Of a stretch of 64,000 bases of DNA, positions 54,386 to 62,778 are shown one piece after another. The notes under the pieces are model-generated. The model did no database searches. It was not told where the DNA came from and saw only the letters and a list, made by a program, of their open reading frames with translations. The stretch is from JAEUMG01 sp046349315 (GTDB taxonomy: Bacteria; Pseudomonadota; Alphaproteobacteria; Rhizobiales; Aestuariivirgaceae): assembly GCA_046349315.1 (NCBI GenBank), contig JAXMCQ010000007.1, positions 149,807 through 213,806 of the forward strand, in the 5' to 3' direction. How positions within the stretch are numbered: the stretch's first letter is position 1; each line of letters opens with the position of its first letter. The translations under genes and the position numbers were made by a program.

Positions 54386-55788
54386 GCCGAACGAACCGGT
54401 CTTGCCAGAAACGCCGGCATGTTGCCCGAATGGAAACCGCCCGTATCGGGCGCGTCCGGAAGATGCCTTGGTTCGGGACGGTGCGGGCGTTGCGGCTTTT
54501 CCGACCGATCGCGCTCGGGCTTGGCCGACCGCTCGCGCTCCGGCTTCGGTTCGCGCTCCGGTTTTGCTGATCGCTCGGGCTTCGCTTGGCGCTCTGACTT
54601 CGCCGTGTGCCGTGCTGGATGGCGCTTCGGGCGCTCCTCATGCGCTTCGGCGGGCTCTTCCTTGGGCATATCGCCAAACCAGGCGATCTCCTTCTTGATC
54701 AATTGCTCGATAGCCTTGAGATGCTTGGTATCGAGTTTGCTGACCATCGTGAAGGCATGACCCTCGCGGCCGGCGCGCCCCGTCCGGCCTACGCGATGCA
54801 CGTAGTCTTCCGCATGGATGGGAACGTCGTAATTGAAGACGTGGCTCACTTCCGGAATGTCGAGGCCGCGCGCCGCGACGTCGGAAGCGATGAGATGGGT
54901 GACTTCGCCGGCACGGAACGCCGATAGTGTCTTGAGCCGCGCCGTCTGGTCCATGTCACCATGCAGCGCCGACGCATTGAAGCCATGACGTTTCAGGGAT
55001 GTTTCGAGTAGCGCAACCGTCGTCTTGCGGTTGGCGAAGACGATGGCGTTCTTGATGTTGGTTTGCGAGCGCATGAGCTGGCGCAATGTCTCGCGCTTGT
55101 CCTTGGCATCATGTGGCGCTTTGACGACCCATTGTTCGAGGCTCGCCACCGTCGAGGAAAGCGGCGTCGCTTCGACGCGTTCGGGATTATGGAGGAATTG
55201 GCCGGTGATGCGCTGGATCTCCGGCGGCATGGTTGCCGAGAAGAACAGTGTCTGCCGCGTGAAGGGGAGCGTCTTGCAGATGCGCTCGATATCGGGAATG
55301 AAGCCCATGTCGAGCATCCGGTCGGCCTCGTCGATGACGAGCAGTTCGACGCCGGTGAGCAACAACTTGCCGCGCTCGAAATGATCGAGCAGGCGGCCTG
55401 GCGTCGCGATCACCACGTCGGCGCCGCGATCGATCTTCGCAGCCTGGTCGTCGAATGACACGCCGCCGATCAACAATGCGACGGTGAGGCGATGGTTCTT
55501 GCCGAGCGTTTCGAAGGCATCGCGCACCTGCACCGCAAGTTCACGAGTCGGTTCGAGGATGAGCGTGCGCGGCATGCGCGCGCGAGCGCGGCCCTTTTCG
55601 AGGAGCGTGAGCATCGGCAGCACGAAGGCCGCCGTCTTGCCGGAACCGGTCTGTGCAAGGCCGAGCACATCCTTGCGCTCGAGCGCATGGGGAATGGCCT
55701 GCGCCTGAATGGCGGTAGGAGACGAAAAACCCGCCGCGGCGACAGCGTCGAGGACCTTGGGGCTCAATCCGAGCTCTGCGAATGACAT
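54382..55788 (-). CDS. rhlE: ATP-dependent RNA helicase, DEAD-box, RhlE-type
   Basis: 468 residues from ATG 55788 (MSFAELGLSPKVL); an earlier ATG at 55830 would add 14 residues. The Q motif in SPTAIQAQAIP, Walker A AQTGSGKTAAF, DEAD in VIDEADRMLDMGF, SATMP and HRVGRTGRAGREG are intact. The last about 100 residues are rich in Lys, Glu, Arg and Pro repeats (KPEREPKPERERSAKPERDR), a disordered RNA-binding tail. It unwinds short RNA duplexes in ribosome assembly or mRNA decay. It converges on the tfoX-like gene with 4 bp overlap. Confidence 0.94.
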   Translation of the reverse strand: MSFAELGLSPKVLDAVAAAGFSSPTAIQAQAIPHALERKDVLGLAQTGSGKTAAFVLPMLTLLEKGRARARMPRTLILEPTRELAVQVRDAFETLGKNHRLTVALLIGGVSFDDQAAKIDRGADVVIATPGRLLDHFERGKLLLTGVELLVIDEADRMLDMGFIPDIERICKTLPFTRQTLFFSATMPPEIQRITGQFLHNPERVEATPLSSTVASLEQWVVKAPHDAKDKRETLRQLMRSQTNIKNAIVFANRKTTVALLETSLKRHGFNASALHGDMDQTARLKTLSAFRAGEVTHLIASDVAARGLDIPEVSHVFNYDVPIHAEDYVHRVGRTGRAGREGHAFTMVSKLDTKHLKAIEQLIKKEIAWFGDMPKEEPAEAHEERPKRHPARHTAKSERQAKPERSAKPEREPKPERERSAKPERDRSEKPQRPHRPEPRHLPDAPDTGGFHSGNMPAFLARPVRSA

Positions 55789-55976
55789 CTCGCTGTGAAA
55801 AACCGTTCTGCCGATGGAAAGAAAAGGCATGCCCGCAATGGCTCGGCGGCTATCGGGGGCGCCAGACTAAGCCGGGAACATAGTGTCAACTCCGGCAAAG
55901 TCAAACCCAGAAACTGCGGCAAATGCGCTGAAACCCTAATAAAACCGGTTAAATTTGCGTCATGAGAGGGTCTGCA

Positions 55977-56006
55977 AAAGAAAACGGGCGGCTAATCTTG
56001 CCGCCC
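55977..56006 (-). terminator. Intrinsic terminator-like hairpin on the minus strand
   Basis: GGGCGGC and GCCGCCC (55986-56006) form a perfect 7-bp stem with a 7-base loop, followed on the minus strand by GTTTTCTTTT. No minus-strand protein gene ends here, so it may end a small RNA. Confidence 0.65.
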
Positions 56007-56095
56007 TGAGGAGCCCCTCTAGTTTGGTACGCTTGGGAGGTTATTGAAGTAGCCCGCCGCCCCCCATCTCTCATGCAATGAGTATGCACGATTCG
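55977..56095 (-). ncRNA. Candidate small RNA upstream of rhlE
   Basis: The minus strand from about 56095 to the terminator at 55977 has a G-rich 5' part (GGGGGGCGGCGGG), a single-stranded-looking AACCTCCCAAG and GGCTCCTCAGG, then the terminator. The two pyrimidine stretches are complementary to ribosome binding sites, as in alphaproteobacterial sRNAs that target several messages. No convincing promoter was found, so the 5' end is a guess. Confidence 0.3.
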
Positions 56096-56178
56096 AGCGA
56101 CGATGGCTGTTGCCCATCCGCCACGTTCCCGCCGGAATTACCGGGGAAGCCTGACGGCCTTCGTGGAGGGATTTGGGC

Positions 56179-56820
56179 ATGTTGAAGAAGACATTTCTCC
56201 TGTTTGTTGTCGCTTTGGGCCTTGGGGCGACAACAGCCTCGGCCTTTGAGCCGCCGCTCACGCCCCTCAATGAAGAGCAATTGAAGGCCTATGGCGCCTA
56301 TCAGAGCGCACCTGGTGAAAAGGCCTTTGCCGCGGGGCCAAGCGGCCAGTTTTCAGCCCAGACGGGCTATGCGAGCGCGCTTGTTGCGGTACGCGCGGCC
56401 CTTGCCGAATGCGACAAGGCTGGCGGGGAGGGCGCCTGCATCATCATCGATCAGAACGGCACCATGCTGCCTCTGGCGCTGCAATTCGCGCAAGCCGCGC
56501 GCGCCGATACCGCCAAGTTGCAGCAGCCGCTTCCACTGCGTGATCTAACCCTCGATGCCGATGCTTGGGCAGCCCTTCAAGGACTGGCAGAGAAGCCTAG
56601 CCACAAGGCCTTTGCCCTGAGTTTGAAGGGGCCTTGGGCTCGCTCCTGGGAGGCAGGTTCGATTGAGGAGGCGGAGAAGGAAGCGCTCGCCGCTTGCGAC
56701 AAGAAGGAGCGCGCCGCAGCCGCCAAATGCTTCATCTTTTCGCGCGACGGAACCAATGTGGACGGAGGCTCGCTCGAGGTTTCGCCGGACCTAACCGTCG
56801 CACCGAAAAAGCAGCAATAA
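56179..56820 (+). CDS. Exported protein of unknown function with two Cys-containing repeats
   Basis: 213 residues from ATG 56179, preceded by GGAGGG at 8 bp. A signal peptide ends near TASA. The mature protein contains two similar halves: YASALVAVRAALAECDKAGG...CIIID and AEKEALAACDKKERAAAAKC..FIFS, each with two Cys that may form disulfides. Repeats of this kind occur in secreted alphaproteobacterial proteins of unknown role. It is followed by a run of hairpins and then parE. Confidence 0.7.
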   Translation: MLKKTFLLFVVALGLGATTASAFEPPLTPLNEEQLKAYGAYQSAPGEKAFAAGPSGQFSAQTGYASALVAVRAALAECDKAGGEGACIIIDQNGTMLPLALQFAQAARADTAKLQQPLPLRDLTLDADAWAALQGLAEKPSHKAFALSLKGPWARSWEAGSIEEAEKEALAACDKKERAAAAKCFIFSRDGTNVDGGSLEVSPDLTVAPKKQQ

Positions 56821-57231
56821 GCTTGACCTTTTTCGTGATTTGACCACCTGCCGATGCGGGCGCACTCTTGTCTTTGACAGCGCAAAGGAGGTTATGAAAT
56901 TGGAACCACCGGGTTATGCGCCGCTGTCGGGCTGAAGGCCATTGAGGCTGCCCGCACAGCACAATCAACACGCAAGTTGAAGACCATTCCCGCCTGAGTT
57001 CCCGCCATTGGCTGGGACAGGGCAAAAACATAGGTCCGGGTTGACCCGGACCTCCGGTGCTTAAGGCACCGAAATCAAACGGCCCCGCGCGGCACATCAC
57101 CGGCGGGGCCAGCCGTTTTTTGGCCCGATTTTCCGCGTGTCTACATGCCGTTCTGACGGCTGCTTTCTCCATAATCTCAATTCGGGTTAGGTAGGCTTCT
57201 GCCGTTCACGTCTGATTCGTATGGGGATTTC
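56821..57231. other. Intergenic region with hairpin series before parE
   Basis: 410 bp. It holds three successive hairpins at 57033-57121; nothing else recognisable. A GAAAGGAGG-like site at about 56884 (AAAGGAGGTTATG) opens only a very short frame on the plus strand, which I do not call. Confidence 0.5.
57033..57121 (+). terminator. Three hairpins ending in an intrinsic terminator
   Basis: GGTCCGGG-TTGA-CCCGGACC (57033-57052), GGTGC-TTAAG-GCACC (57056-57070) and GGCCCCGC/GCGGGGCC (57081-57110), the last extended by AAACGG/CCGTTT and followed by TTTTTT at 57116-57121. It would end the transcript of the upstream exported gene or of a small RNA, and insulate parE. Confidence 0.6.
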
Positions 57232-59268
57232 ATGCCGAAGCCGAAAGTCCGCGACCTCTTCGACAAGCTCGAGGCTGAGATGGCGCCGGCCGCTGCCAAG
57301 GCGCGGGCGATGAAGGGAAAGGGCGCGGCCGAGGAAAGCTATACTGCCGCCGACATTGAGGTCCTCGAAGGTCTCGAGCCCGTCCGCCGCCGCCCCGGCA
57401 TGTATATCGGCGGCACCGACGAGAAGGCATTGCATCATCTCTTCGCCGAGGTGATCGACAATTGCATGGACGAGGCGGTCGCCGGTCATGCCTCCTGGAT
57501 CGAGGTCGAATACGGCAAGGACGGCTATCTGACCGTCACTGACAATGGCCGCGGCATCCCGGTCGATCCGCATCCCAAATTCAAGGACAAATCCGCCCTT
57601 GAAGTCATCATGACGACGCTGCATGCGGGCGGCAAATTCGACTCGAAGGTCTATGAGACATCCGGCGGCCTGCACGGCGTCGGCGTCTCGGTCGTCAACG
57701 CGCTGTCCGATGATCTCGTCGTCGAGGTGGCGCGAGGCCAGCAACTGTTCCGCCAGTCCTACAAGCGCGGCAAGCCGACGGGAAAAATCGAAAAGCTTGG
57801 CAAGACCAACAACCGCCGCGGCACGTTGGTGCGCTTTCATCCCGATCCGCAGATTTTCGGCAAGACCGCCGAATTTAGCGCTAACCGCCTATTCCGCATG
57901 GCGCGCTCAAAAGCCTATCTTTTCGGCGGCGTAGAGATCCGCTGGCATTGCGATCCTTCGCGCATCAAGGACAAGGACACGCCTGAAAACGCGGTGCTCC
58001 ATTTCCCGGGCGGCTTGAAGGACTTTCTCGAAGAGCGCCTGGAAGGCAAGCCGCGCGTTGCCGATGAAATCTTTGCCGGCAAAGTAACAAAGCCCGGCGG
58101 CCACGGCTCGGTGGAATGGGCGATCGCCTGGTTTGCCGGCGATGATGGCTTCGTGTCGTCATACTGCAACACCATCCCGACGATCGAAGGCGGCACCCAT
58201 GAACAGGGCTTGCGCACCGCGCTCCTGCGCTCGCTGAAAAGCTACGCAGAACTCGCCGGCAATAAGCGCGCCGGTATCATCACCGGCGACGATGTGATGA
58301 CGAATGCCGGCGTGCTGCTCTCCGTCTTCATCCGCGAGCCGGAATTCCAGGGCCAGACCAAGGAAAAGCTGGCGACCGCCGAAGCAGCCCGCATCGTCGA
58401 AAACGCATTGCGCGACCATTTCGATCATTGGCTAACTGGCCATCCGGCCCAGGCCGACCGCTTGCTCGACTGGATCGTCGAGCGCGCCGATGAACGCATT
58501 CGCCGCCGCCAGGAAAAGGAAGTTGGCCGCAAGACCGCGGTCCGCAAATTGCGCCTGCCGGGCAAGCTTGCCGATTGCTCGGCTTCGGGCGCCGAGGGTT
58601 CAGAGCTCTTCATCGTCGAAGGCGATTCAGCCGGCGGCTCGGCAAAATCGGGCCGCAACCGCGAGACGCAGGCGATCCTTCCTTTGCGTGGCAAGATCCT
58701 GAACGTCGCCAGTGCCGGCAAGGACAAGCTCGCCCAGAACCAGCAATTGGCCGACCTCATCCAGGCGCTCGGCTGCGGCACCGGCGCGAGCTATCGCGAA
58801 GAGGATCTGCGCTACGAAAAGATCATCGTGATGACCGATGCCGATGTCGACGGCGCGCATATTGCGAGCCTGCTCATCACCTTCTTCTACCGCCAGATGC
58901 CGCAGCTCATCGAAGAGGGCCACCTCTACCTGGCGGTGCCACCGCTCTACAAGCTCTCGCAGGGTGGCAAGGTTGCCTATGCGCGCGACGACAAGCATCG
59001 CGATGAATTGCTGAAGAGCGAATTCTCAGGCCGCGGCAAGGTCGAGATCGGCCGCTTCAAGGGCTTGGGCGAGATGCTGGCGAGCCAGCTCAAGGAAACC
59101 ACCATGGATCCCAAGAAGCGCTCGCTCCTGCGTGTCACCTTGCTTGAGAGCGAACGCGCCACGACCGCCAAGGTCGTCGAGCAGCTCATGGGCAACAAGC
59201 CCGAAGAGCGCTTCAAATTCATTTCCGAACGCGCCGAATTCGTGCCCGAAGCGGAACTGGATGTGTGA
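57232..59268 (+). CDS. parE: DNA topoisomerase IV subunit B
   Basis: 678 residues. The ATPase domain has EVIDNCMDEAVAG, DNGRGIPVDPHPK and GGLHGVGVSVVNALSD (GHKL ATP-lid). The transducer and TOPRIM parts include FIVEGDSAGGSAKSGRNR and MTDADVDGAHIASLL. It decatenates daughter chromosomes together with ParC. Starts MPKPKVRDLFDKLEAEM; the first 40 residues are an Ala/Lys-rich extension common in alphaproteobacteria. gyrB is excluded because the insert typical of GyrB is absent and the overall length fits ParE. Confidence 0.93.
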   Translation: MPKPKVRDLFDKLEAEMAPAAAKARAMKGKGAAEESYTAADIEVLEGLEPVRRRPGMYIGGTDEKALHHLFAEVIDNCMDEAVAGHASWIEVEYGKDGYLTVTDNGRGIPVDPHPKFKDKSALEVIMTTLHAGGKFDSKVYETSGGLHGVGVSVVNALSDDLVVEVARGQQLFRQSYKRGKPTGKIEKLGKTNNRRGTLVRFHPDPQIFGKTAEFSANRLFRMARSKAYLFGGVEIRWHCDPSRIKDKDTPENAVLHFPGGLKDFLEERLEGKPRVADEIFAGKVTKPGGHGSVEWAIAWFAGDDGFVSSYCNTIPTIEGGTHEQGLRTALLRSLKSYAELAGNKRAGIITGDDVMTNAGVLLSVFIREPEFQGQTKEKLATAEAARIVENALRDHFDHWLTGHPAQADRLLDWIVERADERIRRRQEKEVGRKTAVRKLRLPGKLADCSASGAEGSELFIVEGDSAGGSAKSGRNRETQAILPLRGKILNVASAGKDKLAQNQQLADLIQALGCGTGASYREEDLRYEKIIVMTDADVDGAHIASLLITFFYRQMPQLIEEGHLYLAVPPLYKLSQGGKVAYARDDKHRDELLKSEFSGRGKVEIGRFKGLGEMLASQLKETTMDPKKRSLLRVTLLESERATTAKVVEQLMGNKPEERFKFISERAEFVPEAELDV

Positions 59269-59318
59269 GACTGTCGCAAGTCTTGTCATTGCTGGATTTG
59301 ATACTTGCCCGAACGATT

Positions 59319-59420
59319 TTGTCATTGCCGGGCTTGTCCCGGCAATCCACGGCGCCATGAATTGAGATGTCAACGGGGCTTCGCAATGGATCCCCGCAAC
59401 AAGTGCGGGGATGACAATTG
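59319..59420. repeat. Intergenic palindromic repeat, family A, copy 2
   Basis: The 5' half (TTGTCATTGCCGGG...TCCCGGCAATCCA) matches the copy at 43780 over about 31 bases. The second hairpin is TCCCCGCA..TGCGGGGA (59390-59411) with AATGGA before and GATGACAA after. An extra partial 5' end at 59284 (TTGTCATTGC) suggests a truncated earlier copy in tandem. Confidence 0.8.
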
Positions 59421-59446
59421 AGTTTGTACCACCACTTCAACCCCCC

Positions 59447-60380
59447 ATGTTGACCCTCCTCAAAGCCGCGCTCTGGCTTGCCTGTCTCGGACTGTGGGCC
59501 GCGACGCTCGCCGGCATGACGGCGCCATTCATTCCCGCTTTCGAACTCTTCAACCACTTCCGGCTGTTCCTGGTCACCGGCGCGCTGGTGCTGTCGCTTG
59601 CGGTGTGGATCGTCCGCTCGCGCGCTCTGCGCTTGACCGCCATCGCCGGCCTCGCACTCAACCTCGCGCTCGGCGCAGTCCCCTTCCTCTACTCAGCACC
59701 AAAGGCCGTGGACGCGTCCGCACCGCATCTGCGGCTCATGACCATGAACATCTGGGGGCGCAACAACGATATCGATCGGATGCGCGACGAGATCCTGAAG
59801 CAGCAGCCGGATGTCATCGTCTTTCAGGAATTCCGCCCCTATCATCAGCCGCTGCTTGATGCCTTGCGCGCGACGATGCCCCACCAGCACACATGCATGC
59901 AGATCCCGCGCTGCGATCTGGCGATGGCCTCGCGCCTCCCTTGGACCGAAGTCGGCTCGATCGGCGAAGGCGAGCAGGGCGGTAATCCACCCGTGATCTG
60001 GGCCGACTTCGCGACGATGGGCAAGCGACCCTTCCGCATTTACGGCGTGCACCTCGGCTGGCCCTTCGACCCGATTGACCAGGCCGCCAATATCGATTGG
60101 CTCATCGATTATCTGCCGCGCACCAAGGGCGCCTATGTCATTGCCGGTGATTTCAATCTGTCGCCCTGGTCGTGGAAGCTCAGCAAGCTCACCGCAGAGG
60201 CCCTTTGGCCTGCGCCGGCATGTGACCTGGGCACTCTCCTGGCCGATGCACCGGCTGTTCCCATTCGTCCTCATCGACAATGTGTTGGCGACAGCGGACT
60301 TCACCACGATCTCTGCGCTCGCCGCCGGCCGCGTCGGCTCCGACCACGCGCCGTTGGTGGTAGATCTGGCTTTGAACTAA
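59447..60380 (+). pseudogene. Endonuclease/exonuclease/phosphatase family membrane protein, frameshifted
   Basis: From ATG 59447, three helices (KAALWLACLGLWAATLAGM and two more) precede an EEP domain: LMTMNIWGRNNDIDRMRDEI, PDVIVFQEFRPY with the catalytic Glu, and VIAGDFNLSPWSWKLSKL. The frame then needs a one-base correction in CCC at 60201-60203: removing one C gives FGLRRHVTWALSWPMHRL and the terminal HAP motif in GRVGSDHAPLVV, ending at 60380. Reading straight through without the correction runs 435 codons to 60718 and loses the essential SDHAP. Such proteins resemble Mg-dependent nucleases or lipid phosphatases of uncertain substrate. The start at 59411 would lie inside the repeat and is less likely. 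Confidence 0.8.
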
Positions 60381-60381
60381 A

Positions 60382-61032
60382 TTGCGAACTGACGCTTGCC
60401 CGCCAGTTGATCGGGGCTCATCTTGGGTCGTCTACCGCTTCCGGGTTGGCCTATATGATGAAACTAGGTTTGAAGAGGAACAAGCACCCTTTGATAGTCC
60501 CTCGCAAAGTGCGCGGGTATGGACCGAACGATGGGTCCGAGACTGGGCGTTCTGCCCAAATTGTGGGAATGCCAAACTGTCTCAGTTTGAGAGCAACAGG
60601 CCTCTTGCCGATTTTTCCTGTGCCTCCTGCAATGAGGAATACGAACTCAAGAGCAAAAAGGGAAAGTTTGGCGCGAAAGTTATTGACGGAGCATTCCACG
60701 CGAAATGCAAGCGCTTAAAGGCAAACAACAGTCCGAGTCTTTTTCTCCTTAGCTACGATCGAGCCAGATTGAGTGTTGCAAACTTAGTTGTGGTTCCGCG
60801 GCACTTCTTCGTCCGCGAAATAATAGAAGAGCGAAAACCTCTTGCGGCAACCGCGAGACGCGCGGGCTGGATAGGTTCGAATATCCTGCTTCATCGAATT
60901 CCTTCCGCGGGGCGCATCTCCATCGTCGAGAATGGTGTGATCCGGCCTAGGGAGGCAGTTCTGGATCGCTGGCAGGAGACGCTGTTTCTGCGAGACGCGG
61001 GACTGAAGAGAGGGGATGGCTCGTTGAGGTAA
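60382..61032 (+). CDS. DpnI-like methyl-directed restriction endonuclease, catalytic domain
   Basis: 216 residues. The core (about 40-205) is strikingly similar to DpnI of Streptococcus pneumoniae, which cuts only adenine-methylated GATC. CPNCG and CASC (Cys58, 61, 80, 83) match the zinc site; NRPLADFSC and EEYELKSKKGKF give the PD-(D/E)xK residues Asp77, Glu88 and Lys90; ERKPLAATARRAGWIGSN is almost unchanged from DpnI. The in-frame start is a TTG at 60382, but the first 36 residues are unlike DpnI: an ATG at 60455 in another frame begins MMKLGLKR, and one missing G (AGGAA to AGGGAA) would join it to give an N-terminus of DpnI length. The C-terminal winged-helix domain is lost from this frame (see next entry). 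The coding region is visibly lower in GC than its neighbours, suggesting transfer. Confidence 0.82.
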   Translation: MRTDACPPVDRGSSWVVYRFRVGLYDETRFEEEQAPFDSPSQSARVWTERWVRDWAFCPNCGNAKLSQFESNRPLADFSCASCNEEYELKSKKGKFGAKVIDGAFHAKCKRLKANNSPSLFLLSYDRARLSVANLVVVPRHFFVREIIEERKPLAATARRAGWIGSNILLHRIPSAGRISIVENGVIRPREAVLDRWQETLFLRDAGLKRGDGSLR

Positions 61033-61230
61033 TGAAGTGCGTCCGTAGATATCGACGCCAAGGACGCTCGATGACGTCTACGCCGAAAAAGGGAGCTGCG
61101 AGAGATACCAGAACCGACACATAAGGAGAAATTCGTCAGCAGCTTCAAGTGCTTGCGACCGGGGATATCTCAGTTTGTCTCTCGAAGGAAACTATCGGCT
61201 GTTGCGGCGGGAACAAATAAGGTCGCTAAA
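61033..61230 (+). pseudogene. Remnant of the DpnI-type winged-helix domain, broken over three frames
   Basis: Fragments resembling the DpnI C-terminus follow the stop: GWLVEVMKCV (frame reached by adding one G in GGGG near 61015), TLDDVYA, EKELREI-like KRELREIPEPTHKEKF, QQLQVL and finally DRGYLSLSLEGNYRLLRREQ. Their order is that of DpnI. At least four single-base frame changes are needed in 200 bp, most in short homopolymers. The peptides are still conserved, so substitutions are few relative to indels. Confidence 0.6.
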
Positions 61231-61857
61231 GCGGCGACCTAGTGCGGCGGCCCGGTGATTTGGCCCAATAGTAGGATTGCCCGGAACCCGCCTGCATCCC
61301 GGTTTACCGGTATGGAACACGCTTCTTCCCCTCCCAAACTCGATTCGACCGCCATCGAAGTCGCATCGCTACGAGCTCACGGCGTGGCACGCTGAGCGTG
61401 TGGTTCCGCGAAGACCGGCGCCTGCCGCTATTTCGGCGTGCCGAGCTACCGTTTACCGCGCCTACGCCGCGGCAGGCTCCAAGGGCGCTTCTTCAATCTC
61501 CACATCCGTGATCGCTACGTTTCTGTCGCAAGGCTGCCTAAGGGCCGCCAAGCCCGGAACAGGAGGGGCGGTGCGCAGTGCCGAAGTATCGCCAGAAATC
61601 GATCAGCCAGGTATCAGCATCTTTCTCCCCTTTCACATCGTTTCAATATATGTTCTATTTGCAGGAATTGCAAGACCCCCAAGGAAATTTTCTGGCAGAC
61701 AGGAGCCGTTACTCGGCTAAGCTTGGCCGATGGATTGAACCGACCCTCGTCGTCCCGAGCCGCCCCTTCGCCGCCCGCGCCTTCGGTGTTCTGGACAGTG
61801 AGGCGGCCTACAAGCCCGTCGCGGTCCTGAAGCAGCGATTCGGGCGTGGCTGACAAA
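61231..61857. other. Region without a recognisable gene
   Basis: About 630 bp between the DpnI-like remnant and the DUF1127 gene. Short open frames occur on both strands, but none has a family signature or a convincing start. The composition is uneven. It may be a decayed gene or one broken by several frame errors. Confidence 0.5.
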
Positions 61858-62064
61858 CTACGGCTTGAGGTCGGTGCGCTGAACCCAGTTGTCGGCGGCC
61901 ATGAAGGTGAGATCGCCGCGCGTCAGGCCGATATCGCGCAGCATGTAATCATCGAGTTCGCGCAATTGGCGGCGCGTCCGGCGCAGGGCGATGTGGCGAT
62001 GGCGGAGCAGCGGGGTCTCGTCGCTTTCGGCGGCAATGCGGGCGCTGGGGATGCCGGTGTCATG
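61858..62064 (-). CDS. DUF1127 small protein with an unclear start
   Basis: The minus strand reads HIALRRTRRQLRELDDYMLR, then DIGLTRGDLTFMAADNWVQR and ends TDLKP. The LDDYMLRDIGL core defines DUF1127, small alphaproteobacterial regulators linked to RNA turnover and phosphate metabolism in some species. No ATG or GTG lies in this frame: the ATG with a good ribosome binding site (AAGGAG, start at 62063) is in the next frame. One base inserted or lost just after that ATG would join them. I give the limits of the recognisable frame. Confidence 0.65.
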   Translation of the reverse strand, partial: HDTGIPSARIAAESDETPLLRHRHIALRRTRRQLRELDDYMLRDIGLTRGDLTFMAADNWVQRTDLKP

Positions 62065-62274
62065 TTCAAGCTCCTTCGATAGTGAACGTCATGCGGGGGT
62101 GGGGCTTCTAGACCGCGGCAGTGGGCGTCGCGGCGAATGCATCCTTCATGCGCCATTCACCCGTCGGATCGCGTCAGCAGTGCGCCCGGTCATTGCCTTG
62201 TCATGAACTTGTTGCACTGCAACAAGATCGGCATATGCTGGCCCTGTGGGGGACGGCAGCGAGGAGGCAAGAGC

Positions 62275-62532
62275 ATGAGCATGGCTATGGCCGCGTCTGG
62301 CGGCGACCGCGATCAGAAGATTCGCGAAATCGCGTATTTGATCTGGCTCGAAGAGGGTTGTCCCAGCGGCCGCGAAGTCGACCACTGGTTGAAGGCCACT
62401 GAACGCGTCGCCCTTGCGGAAGTGGTTCCCGGCGATGCGCCTCCGCCGGCGAAGCGTGCTGCCGTTAAGACGCCCGCCAAGCCCAAGGCTGCCGCTTCGG
62501 CGCGGCCGCGCAAGGCTTCGCCAAAACGCTGA
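62275..62532 (+). CDS. DUF2934 protein
   Basis: 85 residues from ATG 62275, with GAGGAGG 7-8 bp upstream; the frame is open further but without start signals. REIAYLIWLEEGCPSGREVD and HWLKATERV define DUF2934, a short family abundant in Hyphomicrobiales. The C-terminal half is Ala/Pro/Lys/Arg-rich (PAKRAAVKTPAKPKAAASAR), resembling histone-H1-like tails. Function unknown. Confidence 0.85.
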   Translation: MSMAMAASGGDRDQKIREIAYLIWLEEGCPSGREVDHWLKATERVALAEVVPGDAPPPAKRAAVKTPAKPKAAASARPRKASPKR

Positions 62533-62778
62533 GTTCTTCCGTGCAAGGATGATACGGCGCGGTAACCTTGACCGCAGTTTCACAATGGCCGGGCCTGATT
62601 TCCGTTGAACCGAACAACCGCCTGAAAGTAGTGGATGATCGAGGTGCGCTGTGCCGAACCGGAACACCGGTTTGGTGGCACGCCCCTTGCTCTCAAAGAG
62701 GGCGAGTCCGTTAGGAAATGACTTATCCCTTGGGGATAGGAGCGGCCGGCGGGACGGTTGGACAAAGGAAGTTTTCGA

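Larger units (their letters stand above)
55789..56178. other. Intergenic region upstream of rhlE, with a minus-strand terminator-like hairpin
   Basis: About 390 bp. No protein gene is supported. It contains the rhlE promoter side and, at 55977-56006, a terminator on the minus strand; see the hairpin and the small-RNA entries. Confidence 0.5.

Noticed and set aside
59411..60718. A single 435-codon plus-strand frame
   Set aside because: It begins inside a repeat and runs past a frame break. The C-terminal part lacks the SDHAP motif that is present in the other frame, so it is not the real protein.
61277..61853. Short frames of 90-147 residues on both strands
   Set aside because: None has a start signal or a recognised motif; overlaps in all frames suggest chance.
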